From NCBI GenBank assembly GCA_946625715.1, contig CAMOTK010000013.1, positions 1 to 18,196 on the forward strand: 18,196 nt of DNA, written 5' to 3'. The position numbers and the translations under genes are program-made. How positions within the stretch are numbered: the first letter of the stretch is position 1; each line of letters begins with the position of its first letter. This DNA is from an uncultured Prevotella sp. (GTDB lineage: Bacteria > Bacteroidota > Bacteroidia > Bacteroidales > Bacteroidaceae). The notes under the pieces were generated by a model. It was not told the origin of the DNA. It searched no databases and worked only from the letters and a program-made list of their open reading frames with translations. Shown one piece after another: positions 1 to 7,793 of the stretch.

Positions 1-256
1 CGACGAGCCTCACAGCCAAGCTGCCACAGAGGGCACAGCCGCGTTCGCGTGCCGTGCGGCGCATCCATGCAAGGGCGAGCGAGCGGTCTTCGTCTTCGGC
101 CTTGTCTTGTTCGGTGGTCACGAAGCCCGTGGCCCACATCTCGGGCAGCACGTAGAGGTCGGCGTGGGGTTGCTGGTCGATGAGACGCTCGGCCCTCAGG
201 ATGTTCTCTGCGGGCTGTCCCCACGCAATGTCGAGTTGTATCAGTGAAACTTTCAT
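1..256 (-). CDS. Nitrilase-family amidohydrolase (omega-amidase YafV-like), 3' end outside window
   Basis: Only the first 85 codons are present; the gene runs off the left edge. The N-terminus has the nitrilase/CN-hydrolase pattern: a beta strand ending in IQLDIAWG, then VLPEMWATGF, in which Glu39 matches the general-base Glu of the Glu-Lys-Cys triad. The LPEM-x-x-TGF form is typical of YafV/omega-amidase proteins, which hydrolyse alpha-ketoglutaramate-type amides in the methionine-salvage or glutamine-transaminase cycle. The Lys and Cys of the triad lie outside the window, so activity cannot be judged. The start ATG (256-254) overlaps the stop of the upstream methyltransferase gene in an ATGA junction, which indicates translational coupling as the last visible gene of the recN operon. 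The subfamily is inferred from about 85 residues and could be another carbon-nitrogen hydrolase. Confidence 0.85.
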   Translation of the reverse strand, partial: MKVSLIQLDIAWGQPAENILRAERLIDQQPHADLYVLPEMWATGFVTTEQDKAEDEDRSLALAWMRRTARERGCALCGSLAVRLV

Positions 257-942
257 AAGTAGAAATCGTTGGTAAGCTGTTGGTACCATTCCGAGCGCAT
301 GCCCGGCGCGTCTTCGATGATGCCCACCGTTTGCTCCAGCACGGCCCCATGCTTGCGGAAGGCCAGCAGTGCGCGCTTCGGGGCTTTCCTTGGGGTGGTC
401 TTCACCAGGCACTCGCGCACTTTGAACAAACCAGCTAGCGCGGCTTCACATTCTATGCGTCTCTGGGCGTCGGCTGGGACCACTACCGAGAATTCACCCT
501 CGTCGGCAAGCAAGCGGCATGCAGCCGCTATCAGCTGTCGGTAGCTGAGTGCTGTGGTGTGGCGAGCCAGCGTGCGCTGACTATCGGGCGACGTAAGCGA
601 GCGCTCGAAGTACGGCGGATTGGCCACGATGGCGTCGAAGGGTGCCGCCTCAAAGTTATTGATGTCGGCCAGCTCAATGCTGATGCGCTCAAGGAACGGA
701 CTTGCCGTCACATTCTCCTGCGCCTGACTGACTGCCGCTGCATCGATGTCGACGCCTACCACCTGCGCCTCGACAAACCGCTGTGCCATCATCAGAGCCA
801 CAAGCCCCGTGCCAGTACCGATGTCGAGTATGCGCTGACCGCCCCTGGCCCACGCCCCAAGCAGTGTTCCGTCGGTGCCCACCTTCATGGCGCATCCAGC
901 CTGCCGCACCGTAAACTGTTTGAATTGAAAATAGTCGTGCAT
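253..942 (-). CDS. trmN6: tRNA1(Val) (adenine(37)-N6)-methyltransferase
   Basis: A 229-residue class I SAM-dependent methyltransferase of the YfiC/TrmN6 family, which methylates N6 of A37 in tRNA1(Val). The N-terminus has the family pattern F-x-F-K-Q-F-x-V, followed by the conserved MKVGTDGTLLGAW (about 19-31). Motif I for SAM binding is ILDIGTGTG (38-46), an acidic residue in VVGVDID (61-67) should contact the SAM ribose, and the catalytic NPPY motif is at 108-111, as in N6-adenine methylases acting on nucleic acid. The length fits the family. The gene starts 11 bases after the upstream TPR gene ends, and its TGA overlaps the ATG of the nitrilase-family gene, so it sits inside the recN-led operon. 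Family assignment is strong; the exact tRNA target is inferred from the family. Confidence 0.93.
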   Translation of the reverse strand: MHDYFQFKQFTVRQAGCAMKVGTDGTLLGAWARGGQRILDIGTGTGLVALMMAQRFVEAQVVGVDIDAAAVSQAQENVTASPFLERISIELADINNFEAAPFDAIVANPPYFERSLTSPDSQRTLARHTTALSYRQLIAAACRLLADEGEFSVVVPADAQRRIECEAALAGLFKVRECLVKTTPRKAPKRALLAFRKHGAVLEQTVGIIEDAPGMRSEWYQQLTNDFYL

Positions 943-953
943 CGCTATTACGA

Positions 954-2636
954 TTACGGATGCGCTGCAGCACTCCCATAAGTTTTCACCATATCGGCAG
1001 CCTGTGGATGGCCCAGACGCTCGGCTTCCTTGAGTTGTGCCATACCCTCGGTTTTCTGACCGGTCTGACAGAGGGCAATGCCGAGCATGAGGTGCGCATC
1101 GGGCGCATCGGGCTTAAGCCGCAAATAGGCACGAGCCGTCTCGGCAGCCTCAGCAAAGAGCCGCACGCGCAGTTGTAGCGAGGCCTTTTCGGCCAGATAG
1201 CCCGTTTCTTCGGGATTGAGCGCTATGGCGCGGTCGAGGTCGGCCAAGGCCAAGGGAAACATTCTTCCGGCTATTTCGGCCTGCGAGCGCACCTCATAGA
1301 AAGCAGCGGTAAGACCAGTAGGCATTAGCGCCTCGTATTCGTTCAGGTCGCCTACAGCCTCACGATAGCGCTGATGGTCGATGAGCGCCTGTGCACGTGC
1401 CAGCAGATAGGGTGCCACCTCTTTCAGATAGGGTTTCTGATACTGCGCCACACACGAGTCAAGCAGCGCCATATAGGCCGTGGAGTCGCCCATTTGCAAC
1501 TGACAGTTGGCGGCCTCGTAGAACACTTCTGCCGAGCGGAGCGTCGTTTGGTTGGTGGCCATGAAAAGTTCGTAGGCATCGGCATACTGGTGCTGAGCGT
1601 AGCGCACCAAGCCTTCGTGGTGCTGATACAGGGGCAGTGGGTTTGCCTGGCGGGCGGCCTGCACCTCGCTGAGGGCACGGTCGAGCGTCCAGTCGGCAAA
1701 AGCCTCAGCATCGTAGACACACTTCAGATAGACCAGGCGCGAATATTGGTAGTGGGTTTCGTCTTGCTTGGCAGGTATCTTCAGCGCGGCCTGCAAGTCG
1801 CGGTCGGCTTCGGCATAGCGGTGGGCAGCTGCATGACGCTGGGCTCGAGTGACGTAACCATCGGGCTCGTCGGGAAACTTTGCGATAAAGTCGTCGAGCA
1901 GTTGCATATAGCGTGCCTCGTCCATCTGCGGCGAAGCCAGATAGAGCATCACCGAAGCTTGTCGGACATCATCAGGCAGGTCGCTCTTGATGCCAATGGC
2001 CTTCAGAGCCGGATCATTCAAGCTGAAGCTCGTGATGTGCAGGCTCTGCGCATAAGCAGCCCCCACGGCATAGCAGAGTGTGTCGACTTCTGAGAGAGGG
2101 CGCTGCACGATGCCCACAACCTCGCCCTCGTCGTTAAGCAGCGGCGTGCCAGTCTTGCTCACATCAGTGCGCATGGCAAGAGTATAGTATTGATAGTTGT
2201 CCTTCACGGTTTCCACCTTACGCACAGGACCTTCCACCACGTTACGCACGTCGCGATAGCCCATCGTCCACAGGCGCGTGCCTACGGTCTGTGGGGCGCC
2301 CACCACAAGGGCAGCAAACTTCTTGCCCTCGACGCGGAATTTAGCCACATCGTAGGTGTCGTCGGCACCAAGCATCGACACCACAGCATGTTCCTTGCCC
2401 TGAGCGTCAATCACGATGGCCCGCTGGGCACCGCGGAAGGGTTGCCAGGCACTCACGGCCACACCGTCGTCGCCAATGAAGAAGCCCGAAGAGCTGCCTA
2501 TCAGCTGGCCTTTGTCGTCAAAAGTCTTTAGGGTAAACACGGCCTTCGTGGCCTTCTTCACCCACGAGGGCTGGGCGTGCAAGCCTGCGGCTACGAGCAC
2601 CGCCCCTATCAATATCAGTAGTCTGTTTCTCATCAT
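954..2636 (-). CDS. Exported protein: degenerate trypsin-like domain plus TPR repeats
   Basis: 560 residues. A signal peptide covers about residues 1-21, with a hydrophobic core and probable cleavage after LHA. Residues about 25-190 follow the DegP/HtrA-like trypsin fold: SSSGFFIGDDG, then the segment that should hold the catalytic His, Asp96 in the DDTYDVAKF segment, and TGTPLLNDEGEVVGI where GNSGGP-L normally lies. The His position reads Gln65 and the Ser position reads Thr162, so the domain looks proteolytically dead. Residues about 220-555 are helical repeats with TPR character, for example AEADRDLQAAL, ALADLDRAIALNPE and DAHLMLGIALCQTGQ. The likely role is periplasmic or envelope protein-protein binding; this is inference. 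The ATG overlaps the recN stop (AAATGATG). A second ATG directly follows, so the start could be one codon later. Confidence 0.88.
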   Translation of the reverse strand: MMRNRLLILIGAVLVAAGLHAQPSWVKKATKAVFTLKTFDDKGQLIGSSSGFFIGDDGVAVSAWQPFRGAQRAIVIDAQGKEHAVVSMLGADDTYDVAKFRVEGKKFAALVVGAPQTVGTRLWTMGYRDVRNVVEGPVRKVETVKDNYQYYTLAMRTDVSKTGTPLLNDEGEVVGIVQRPLSEVDTLCYAVGAAYAQSLHITSFSLNDPALKAIGIKSDLPDDVRQASVMLYLASPQMDEARYMQLLDDFIAKFPDEPDGYVTRAQRHAAAHRYAEADRDLQAALKIPAKQDETHYQYSRLVYLKCVYDAEAFADWTLDRALSEVQAARQANPLPLYQHHEGLVRYAQHQYADAYELFMATNQTTLRSAEVFYEAANCQLQMGDSTAYMALLDSCVAQYQKPYLKEVAPYLLARAQALIDHQRYREAVGDLNEYEALMPTGLTAAFYEVRSQAEIAGRMFPLALADLDRAIALNPEETGYLAEKASLQLRVRLFAEAAETARAYLRLKPDAPDAHLMLGIALCQTGQKTEGMAQLKEAERLGHPQAADMVKTYGSAAAHP

Positions 2637-4294
2637 TTCTTTTTTAATAACTCTTTGGCATTCTCGATGGCGGCGGCAGAAACGCTGCTGCCACTGAGCA
2701 TCTGCGCTATCTCGCCCACCCGCTCCTCGTCGGAGAGCAGCAGCATGCGCGTGGCCGTGCCCTGGGCGGTTTCTTCCTTATATACTTTATAATGCGTGGT
2801 GCCGCGGGCAGCAATCTGAGGCAGGTGGGTGATGCTGATGACCTGACGGTCTTGAGCGCCCATCTCGGCCATCATGGCGGCCATCTGCTCGGCAATCTTG
2901 CCGCTCACGCCGGTGTCTATTTCGTCGAAGATGATGGTGGGCAACTTCACCGCACCACTAATCATGGCCTTCAGCGAGAGCATCACGCGGGCAATCTCGC
3001 CGCCGCTGGCTACTTCGGACACGGGCTGCAGGGCTGTCGACGTGTTGGCGCTGAAGAGAAACGACACGCTGTCTTGACCTTCGGCACTCAGCTGGCGCGA
3101 CTCTATCTTGATTTCAAACCGCACCTTCGGCATGCCTAAGGGCACAAGGCGCTCGCGCAGAGCCTGCTCAATGGTTTTGGCTGCCTTCTGGCGCAGGCGC
3201 GTCAGCACGTCAGCTTTCTTGCCGCAGGTCTGCCTGAGCTGTTCGCACAGGGTCGTCTGAGCCTGCAGCGCTTCGTCGCCGTTCTCCACTTTGGCCAGCT
3301 CCTCGCCCAGTCGTTCGCGCTCGGCAATAAGAGCATCCACCGTCTCTACGCGATACTTCTTCTCAAGTTCATACAGGCGGTCGAGGCGCTGTTCAATGCG
3401 GTCGAGCTCGGCGGGGTCGAAGTCTACGTCGCCGACCATCGTCGACACTTCGCCTGCTATGTCTTTCAGTTCTATGTGGCAGCTCTCCATGCGCGCAGCC
3501 AACTCTTCGGCGGCAGGCAGCACGCGCTCGATACCACGCAAGGCCGTTGCTGCCTGGCGCAGGCGCCCCACGATGCCGCCCTGTTCGTCGGAGAGGGCGC
3601 TGTCGGCGGTGTAGAGGGCACTTTTGATATCCTCGGCGTGGTTCATCTTGTCGCGCTGCTGCTCCAGTTCTTCCTGTTCACCGGCCTGCAGGTTGGCGGC
3701 TGCGAGTTCATCGTACTGGAACTGCATAAAGTCTACGTTCTTTCGGGCGTCGTCTATCTCATTCCTGAGCGACTCCAAACGTGCGTTAGCCTCGCGATAA
3801 GCAGCAAAGGCCTCGCGGTAGTCGGCCAATTGAGCCTCGTCGTGGGCAATGATGTCGACCACGCTCAGCTGGAAGTCGTGCTTGCTGAGCAATAGGTTCT
3901 GGTGCTGACTGTGTACGTCGACCAGCCGTTCGCCCAGTTCCTTCAGTAATGCCAGCGACACGGGCGTGTCGTTGATGAAAGCACGGCTCTTGCCGGCAGC
4001 CGTCAGTTCGCGGCGCACGATGGTGTCCTGAGCGTCGTAATCGATATCGTTCTGCGCAAAAAAGTCGTGCATATCATAGCGCGAAAGGTCGAAGTGGGCC
4101 TCTATCACGCAGCGGTCGGCGCCCTGTTTCAGCGTTTTTAGGTCGGCACGCTGTCCTAAGAGCAGGCCGATGGCGCCCAGGACGATGCTCTTGCCCGCAC
4201 CCGTTTCACCGGTAATCACGGAGAAGCCCGGGTGGAACTGCATGTTGAGCTCGTCGATGAGCGTAAAGTTCCTAATATACAGTTGTCGTAGCAT
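2633..4294 (-). CDS. recN: DNA repair protein RecN
   Basis: A 553-residue SMC-like ATPase that acts early in recombinational repair of DNA double-strand breaks. Walker A GETGAGKS is at 29-36 after an N-terminal LYIRNFTLIDEL segment. A long heptad-rich coiled-coil region covers about 160-360. The ABC signature ASGGE is at about 429-433, Walker B IIFDEID at about 454-460 is followed by TGVSG, and the H-loop THLPQIAA comes after it. Length and domain order match RecN. It is the first gene of a minus-strand operon with its own promoter. Its TGA overlaps the ATG of the downstream trypsin-like/TPR gene, so both proteins should be made together, although their functions are not obviously linked. Confidence 0.97.
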   Translation of the reverse strand: MLRQLYIRNFTLIDELNMQFHPGFSVITGETGAGKSIVLGAIGLLLGQRADLKTLKQGADRCVIEAHFDLSRYDMHDFFAQNDIDYDAQDTIVRRELTAAGKSRAFINDTPVSLALLKELGERLVDVHSQHQNLLLSKHDFQLSVVDIIAHDEAQLADYREAFAAYREANARLESLRNEIDDARKNVDFMQFQYDELAAANLQAGEQEELEQQRDKMNHAEDIKSALYTADSALSDEQGGIVGRLRQAATALRGIERVLPAAEELAARMESCHIELKDIAGEVSTMVGDVDFDPAELDRIEQRLDRLYELEKKYRVETVDALIAERERLGEELAKVENGDEALQAQTTLCEQLRQTCGKKADVLTRLRQKAAKTIEQALRERLVPLGMPKVRFEIKIESRQLSAEGQDSVSFLFSANTSTALQPVSEVASGGEIARVMLSLKAMISGAVKLPTIIFDEIDTGVSGKIAEQMAAMMAEMGAQDRQVISITHLPQIAARGTTHYKVYKEETAQGTATRMLLLSDEERVGEIAQMLSGSSVSAAAIENAKELLKKK

Positions 4295-4315
4295 ATCGGT
4301 TGTCTTGGTTCAAAA

Positions 4316-4329
4316 AACTTTGCAAAGTT
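4316..4329. repeat. Perfect 14-bp palindrome over recN -7 box
   Basis: AACTTTGCAAAGTT is identical to its reverse complement. Its left half lies just downstream of the recN -7 box, and its right half contains seven of the eight bases of that box. It could be an operator; its place on the promoter of a gene that is damage-inducible in many bacteria is suggestive but not proof. Confidence 0.6.
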
Positions 4330-4330
4330 A
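4323..4330 (-). promoter_or_regulatory. Promoter -7 box for recN operon
   Basis: TAACTTTG on the minus strand fits the Bacteroidetes -7 consensus TAnnTTTG. It ends about 28 bases before the recN ATG, leaving a leader of roughly 25 bases. I see no clear -33 TTTG at the usual 19-21 base spacing. The box overlaps a perfect 14-bp palindrome at 4316-4329. Confidence 0.7.
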
Positions 4331-4381
4331 GTCATTTCCCACGACTTTGACGCGCTTTTAGAGAACATTAACGCGGCAACG

Positions 4382-4413
4382 TTTGGAAAAGCCCCACAAA
4401 AGCAGTACCTTTG
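4382..4413 (+). promoter_or_regulatory. Promoter for nucleotidase-nudC operon
   Basis: TTTG (4382-4385) and TACCTTTG (4406-4413) are separated by 20 bases, which matches the Bacteroidetes -33/-7 arrangement. The ATG follows 25 bases after the -7 box. The region 4295-4438 holds this promoter and the divergent recN promoter and no gene. Confidence 0.82.
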
Positions 4414-4438
4414 CAGAAAGAATAAAAACACAATCGGC

Positions 4439-6175
4439 ATGAAACGACTATTGGCCATACTGGCACTCGGATGTCTTGGCCACATGACAATGAACGCTAA
4501 AAACAAAACCATAGAGCTGAAGGTCGTAGAAACGAGCGACGTGCACGGATGCTTTTTCCCTTACGACTTCATGGAGCGTAAACCCCTGAAAGGCACGCTC
4601 ACACGCGTGAGCTCCTACGTCAACCGACTGCGACAAACTCATGGCAACCGCGTGCTGCTCGTTGACAACGGCGACATACTGCAAGGACAGCCCATCTGCT
4701 ACTTCTCCAACTTTATCGACCGCGAAAGCCCCAACGTGGCCGCCGAGGTTACCAACTACATGAAATACGACGCACAGACGCTCGGTAACCACGACATAGA
4801 AACAGGACACGCCGTCTACGACAAGTGGATTGGTGAGGTCGACTGCCCCATGCTCGGTGCCAATATCATCGACACGAAGACAGGCAAACCTTACGTGAAG
4901 CCCTACACCATCCTGGAGCGCGACGGTGTGCGCATAGCCATTCTCGGTATGCTCACGCCCGCCATTCCCTGTTGGCTAAGCGAGAGCCTGTGGCAGGGTC
5001 TGGCCTTTGGCGAGATGGTGAACTCTGCACGCTATTGGATGAACTACCTGCAGGAGCACGAGCACCCGCACTTGGTCTTCGGCCTCTTACACAGCGGATG
5101 GGACGGTGGCATCAAGACGCCTGAATACGACGAGGATGCCGCCCAACGGGTGGCCCGCGAGGTGCCGGGCTTCGATGTGGTCTTCTTCGGTCACGACCAT
5201 AAGGTTCGCCAGGAGTGGGTGGTCAACACGGCCGGCCAGCGTGTGCTCTGTCTCGATCCTTCGTGCAATGCCATCAATGTGGCACAGGCCAACATCACCG
5301 TCGAACTCGACCAGCGCGGACAACTGGTGAAGAAGATTGTCGACGGCGAAATCTACAATGTCTGCAACGAGCCCGTCGACGAGCAGATGCTCAGCCACTT
5401 TGAGCCTACGCTGAAGAAGGTGAGGGAGTTTGTGGAACGTAAGGTGGGCGTCTTCGAGAAGACCATCTCCACACGCGACTGCTTCTTCGGCCCGTCGGCC
5501 TTTACCGACTTCATCCTCGACCTGCAACTGCAAATCACCGGAGCCGACATCTCGTTCAACGCACCGCTCAACTTCGATATGACCATCGAGAAAGGGCCCG
5601 TCTACATGAGCGACATGTTCAAGCTCTACCGCTACGAGAACCAAATCTACGTCATGATGCTCTCGGGCGAGGAGATTCGCAAGCACCTCGAGATGAGCTA
5701 CGACCTCTGGGTGAACACCATGCGGTCGCCCGACGACCATATCATGCTGCTCAACGACGACGCCAACACCGACATGCAGCGCTACGGCTTCAAGAACCTA
5801 ACGTTCAACTTCGACTCGGCAGCGGGCATTGACTATGAGGTCGACGTCACAAAACCCGACGGACAGAAGGTGCGCATACTCCAGATGAGCAACGGACAAC
5901 CCTTCGACGAGAAGAAAATGTATCGCGTGGCCGTCAATAGCTACCGCGGCAATGGTGGCGGCGAACTGCTCACACGCGGTGCCGGCATCCCGAAAGAGGA
6001 ACTGCAAAAGCGCATAGTCTATCAGAGCGAGCTCGACCAGCGCTACTACCTCATGAAGGAGATTGAACGCCTGGGCACCGTCTGTCCGAAAGCCCACAAC
6101 AATTGGCGGTTCGTGCCCGAAGCGTGGACACGCGAAGCGCTCAAACGCGACCGTAAACTCATTTTCAAAGAATAA
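4439..6175 (+). CDS. Exported bifunctional metallophosphatase/5'-nucleotidase (UshA/CpdB-like)
   Basis: 578 residues. The N-terminus is a signal peptide (hydrophobic core LLAILALGCLG, probable cleavage near NA-K at about residue 20), so it acts in the periplasm or envelope. The calcineurin-like metallophosphatase domain (about 25-270) shows all di-metal motifs: DVH at 34-36, NGD at 77-79, GNHD at 116-119, HSG at 218-220 and GHDH at 251-254. The C-terminal 5'-nucleotidase substrate domain covers about 320-540, with SAFTDFILDLQLQITGADIS and a later YRVAVNSYRGNGGGEL segment. The family removes phosphate from 5'-nucleotides or opens 2',3'-cyclic nucleotides; sequence alone does not decide which, though MLTPAIPCWL resembles CpdB-type enzymes. 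It is followed 12 bases later by nudC, so the operon may serve scavenging and turnover of nucleotides. No catalytic residue appears lost. Confidence 0.93.
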   Translation: MKRLLAILALGCLGHMTMNAKNKTIELKVVETSDVHGCFFPYDFMERKPLKGTLTRVSSYVNRLRQTHGNRVLLVDNGDILQGQPICYFSNFIDRESPNVAAEVTNYMKYDAQTLGNHDIETGHAVYDKWIGEVDCPMLGANIIDTKTGKPYVKPYTILERDGVRIAILGMLTPAIPCWLSESLWQGLAFGEMVNSARYWMNYLQEHEHPHLVFGLLHSGWDGGIKTPEYDEDAAQRVAREVPGFDVVFFGHDHKVRQEWVVNTAGQRVLCLDPSCNAINVAQANITVELDQRGQLVKKIVDGEIYNVCNEPVDEQMLSHFEPTLKKVREFVERKVGVFEKTISTRDCFFGPSAFTDFILDLQLQITGADISFNAPLNFDMTIEKGPVYMSDMFKLYRYENQIYVMMLSGEEIRKHLEMSYDLWVNTMRSPDDHIMLLNDDANTDMQRYGFKNLTFNFDSAAGIDYEVDVTKPDGQKVRILQMSNGQPFDEKKMYRVAVNSYRGNGGGELLTRGAGIPKEELQKRIVYQSELDQRYYLMKEIERLGTVCPKAHNNWRFVPEAWTREALKRDRKLIFKE

Positions 6176-6187
6176 TAATACAAGGAA

Positions 6188-6961
6188 ATGCAAACTTACT
6201 ACTTCGTCTTCTGCAAGGACGACATCATGCTCGAACGGATGCCCGACGGCTCCTACACCATACCTTTTCAAGAGACACCACCCACGGAACTGAAACCCTG
6301 GACTACGCTACTCAACATTGCACCGCTCGGCGGCCACGAAGTGAAGACCTACCGCATAGACGCACCCATCGTAGGCCACGAACGCTACGAGATGTGCCCG
6401 TTGCGGCAGAGCTACTATAAGCTCACTGCCCCACTCTATCTGAAGGCCGGTAAATGTGCCGAACTGCTCTACTGGGACCAGAACACAAAGTTCTGTGGCG
6501 TGTGTGGCGGTCCGATGAAACTACACACCGACATTTCCAAGCGTTGCGAGCACTGCGGCAAAGAGGTGTGGCCGCTATTGGCCACAGCCATCATCGTGCT
6601 CATTCATCGCAACGACGAGGTGTTGCTCGTCAGAGCCAAGAACTTTCGAACCGACTTCTACGGTCTTGTGGCAGGTTTTGTCGAAACGGGCGAAACGCTC
6701 GAAGAGGCAGTCTGTCGCGAAGCCCTCGAAGAGACGGGCATCCGTATCAAGAACGTGCGCTATTTCGCCAGTCAACCCTGGCCCTATCCGTGCGGATTGA
6801 TGGTAGGCTTCAATGCCGACTACGACGGCGGCGAGATTCATCTGCAGAAAGAGGAGATAGCCAAAGGTGGTTGGTTTAGAAAGGACAACCTGCCGCGAAT
6901 ACCCGAAAAACTCTCGATTGCACGCATGTTGCTCGATGCGTGGCTCGAAGAAGAAAGGTAA
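6188..6961 (+). CDS. nudC: NAD(H) pyrophosphatase NudC
   Basis: 257 residues, the same length as E. coli NudC. The enzyme hydrolyses NADH/NAD+ to NMN(H) and AMP and in E. coli also removes NAD caps from RNA 5' ends. The zinc ribbon is formed by Cys103, Cys106, Cys120 and Cys123. The Nudix box starts at Gly163 and runs to Ile185 with the complete G-x5-E-x7-RE-x2-EE-x-G pattern. SQPWPYP at 195-201 is the NADH-specific signature, which lies just after the Nudix box. The E. coli form is SQPWPFP, a conservative Phe to Tyr change. It lies 12 bases after the nucleotidase gene, so it is almost certainly co-transcribed; both enzymes release nucleotide monophosphates or nucleosides. The 3' end faces the lipoprotein gene with only 8 bases between them. 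Confidence 0.96.
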   Translation: MQTYYFVFCKDDIMLERMPDGSYTIPFQETPPTELKPWTTLLNIAPLGGHEVKTYRIDAPIVGHERYEMCPLRQSYYKLTAPLYLKAGKCAELLYWDQNTKFCGVCGGPMKLHTDISKRCEHCGKEVWPLLATAIIVLIHRNDEVLLVRAKNFRTDFYGLVAGFVETGETLEEAVCREALEETGIRIKNVRYFASQPWPYPCGLMVGFNADYDGGEIHLQKEEIAKGGWFRKDNLPRIPEKLSIARMLLDAWLEEER

Positions 6962-6969
6962 AAAGCTGA

Positions 6970-7770
6970 TTACTTCACCACCGACATCGACAATTCGCCG
7001 CCAATCGTGATATCGTTTGACACCATATAGCAACTGGCACCATCGGGTATGCACAACGTGGCATAGAAATGGAAGCCCTTTGCATCGACATTCACATACT
7101 GCATATTGCCTAAGATGGCCTGTTCCAAAAACGCCTCAGGAACCATCTGTGCAAACATCTTCTTGGTAAAGTCTTTCGAGAACAACTGACGGTTGCCCTG
7201 AAACAGGCTGATGTGGATGATATTGTCGTAATACACATTCTCCACACCTACGCCTTCATCGTTATAGGCAGTCTTCGACACTTTGTACTTCGTGGGATTC
7301 ACAGCAATATACCAATGATAGCGCTCACCATCATAGTACACCACCGAGTCGCGCTTCACCACCTCGGTCACACTCAGCACCTGAGGCACATCGTGGGTGA
7401 AGACCATTGCGTCTTCAGGATTATCGCTCTTCACTAGCTTCACCACATCGCCCATCTGATTCTTAAACACGAAGAGATGGGCGGTTTGCTGTTCTATATG
7501 GTAGTGCTGCCGACCGAGAATCAGCGTGTCGTCTACAATCTTGAAGTAAGCAGGCACACTCGTAGAATCGGGATAGAAGATGGTGTCGCCCTCAGCACGG
7601 AAGGTCACTTCCTCGTACTCAGACTCCAGCCACACGCCTTGCAGCATTGCTTTGGCCTCGCGGTTCTCTGGGCGCTCCTCAATGGGCGCCACCACCGTCT
7701 TCTGACTGCAAGAGCTAAATGCCAACAGCCAAACGCCAAATGCCAAATGCCAAAAGCCGATTTTCTTCAT
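6970..7770 (-). CDS. Putative lipoprotein of unknown function
   Basis: 266 residues. The N-terminus is a lipoprotein signal: MKK, a hydrophobic core, and AFSSC with Cys21 as the probable lipidated residue. The lipobox is weak at -3, where Phe replaces the usual Leu. The rest is a beta-rich soluble domain with no motif I can tie to an enzyme; a Bacteroidetes-specific lipoprotein family of unknown function (DUF4738-like) is possible, but I cannot confirm it. The signal peptide is encoded by a run of imperfect 7-base repeats (7712-7760), which is unusual. It begins 23 bases after rfbC ends and has no promoter box of its own, so it is probably the second gene of the rfbC transcript. An AAGG sequence a few bases before the ATG may act as a ribosome binding site. 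Confidence 0.85.
   Translation of the reverse strand: MKKIGFWHLAFGVWLLAFSSCSQKTVVAPIEERPENREAKAMLQGVWLESEYEEVTFRAEGDTIFYPDSTSVPAYFKIVDDTLILGRQHYHIEQQTAHLFVFKNQMGDVVKLVKSDNPEDAMVFTHDVPQVLSVTEVVKRDSVVYYDGERYHWYIAVNPTKYKVSKTAYNDEGVGVENVYYDNIIHISLFQGNRQLFSKDFTKKMFAQMVPEAFLEQAILGNMQYVNVDAKGFHFYATLCIPDGASCYMVSNDITIGGELSMSVVK
7712..7760 (-). repeat. Imperfect heptanucleotide tandem repeat in lipoprotein signal peptide
   Basis: On the coding strand there are five consecutive TTGGCNN units: TTGGCAT, TTGGCAT, TTGGCGT, TTGGCTG, TTGGCAT (7753 down to 7719). One degenerate unit flanks each side (TCGGCTT and TTAGCTC). Because the unit is 7 bases, reading it in frame gives the mixed residues WHLAFGVWLLAF, which happen to be hydrophobic and serve as the signal-peptide core. 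Confidence 0.85.
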
Positions 7771-7793
7771 GTACCTTAATTTAAATAAAGCGT

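Noticed and set aside
1374..2093. A 239-codon open frame on the plus strand within the TPR gene
   Set aside because: It lies antisense to a gene with a clear signal peptide and TPR repeats; the translation has no recognisable domain.
5087..5740. A 217-codon open frame on the minus strand within the nucleotidase gene
   Set aside because: It is antisense to conserved metallophosphatase motifs and has a His/Val-rich composition typical of a shadow frame.
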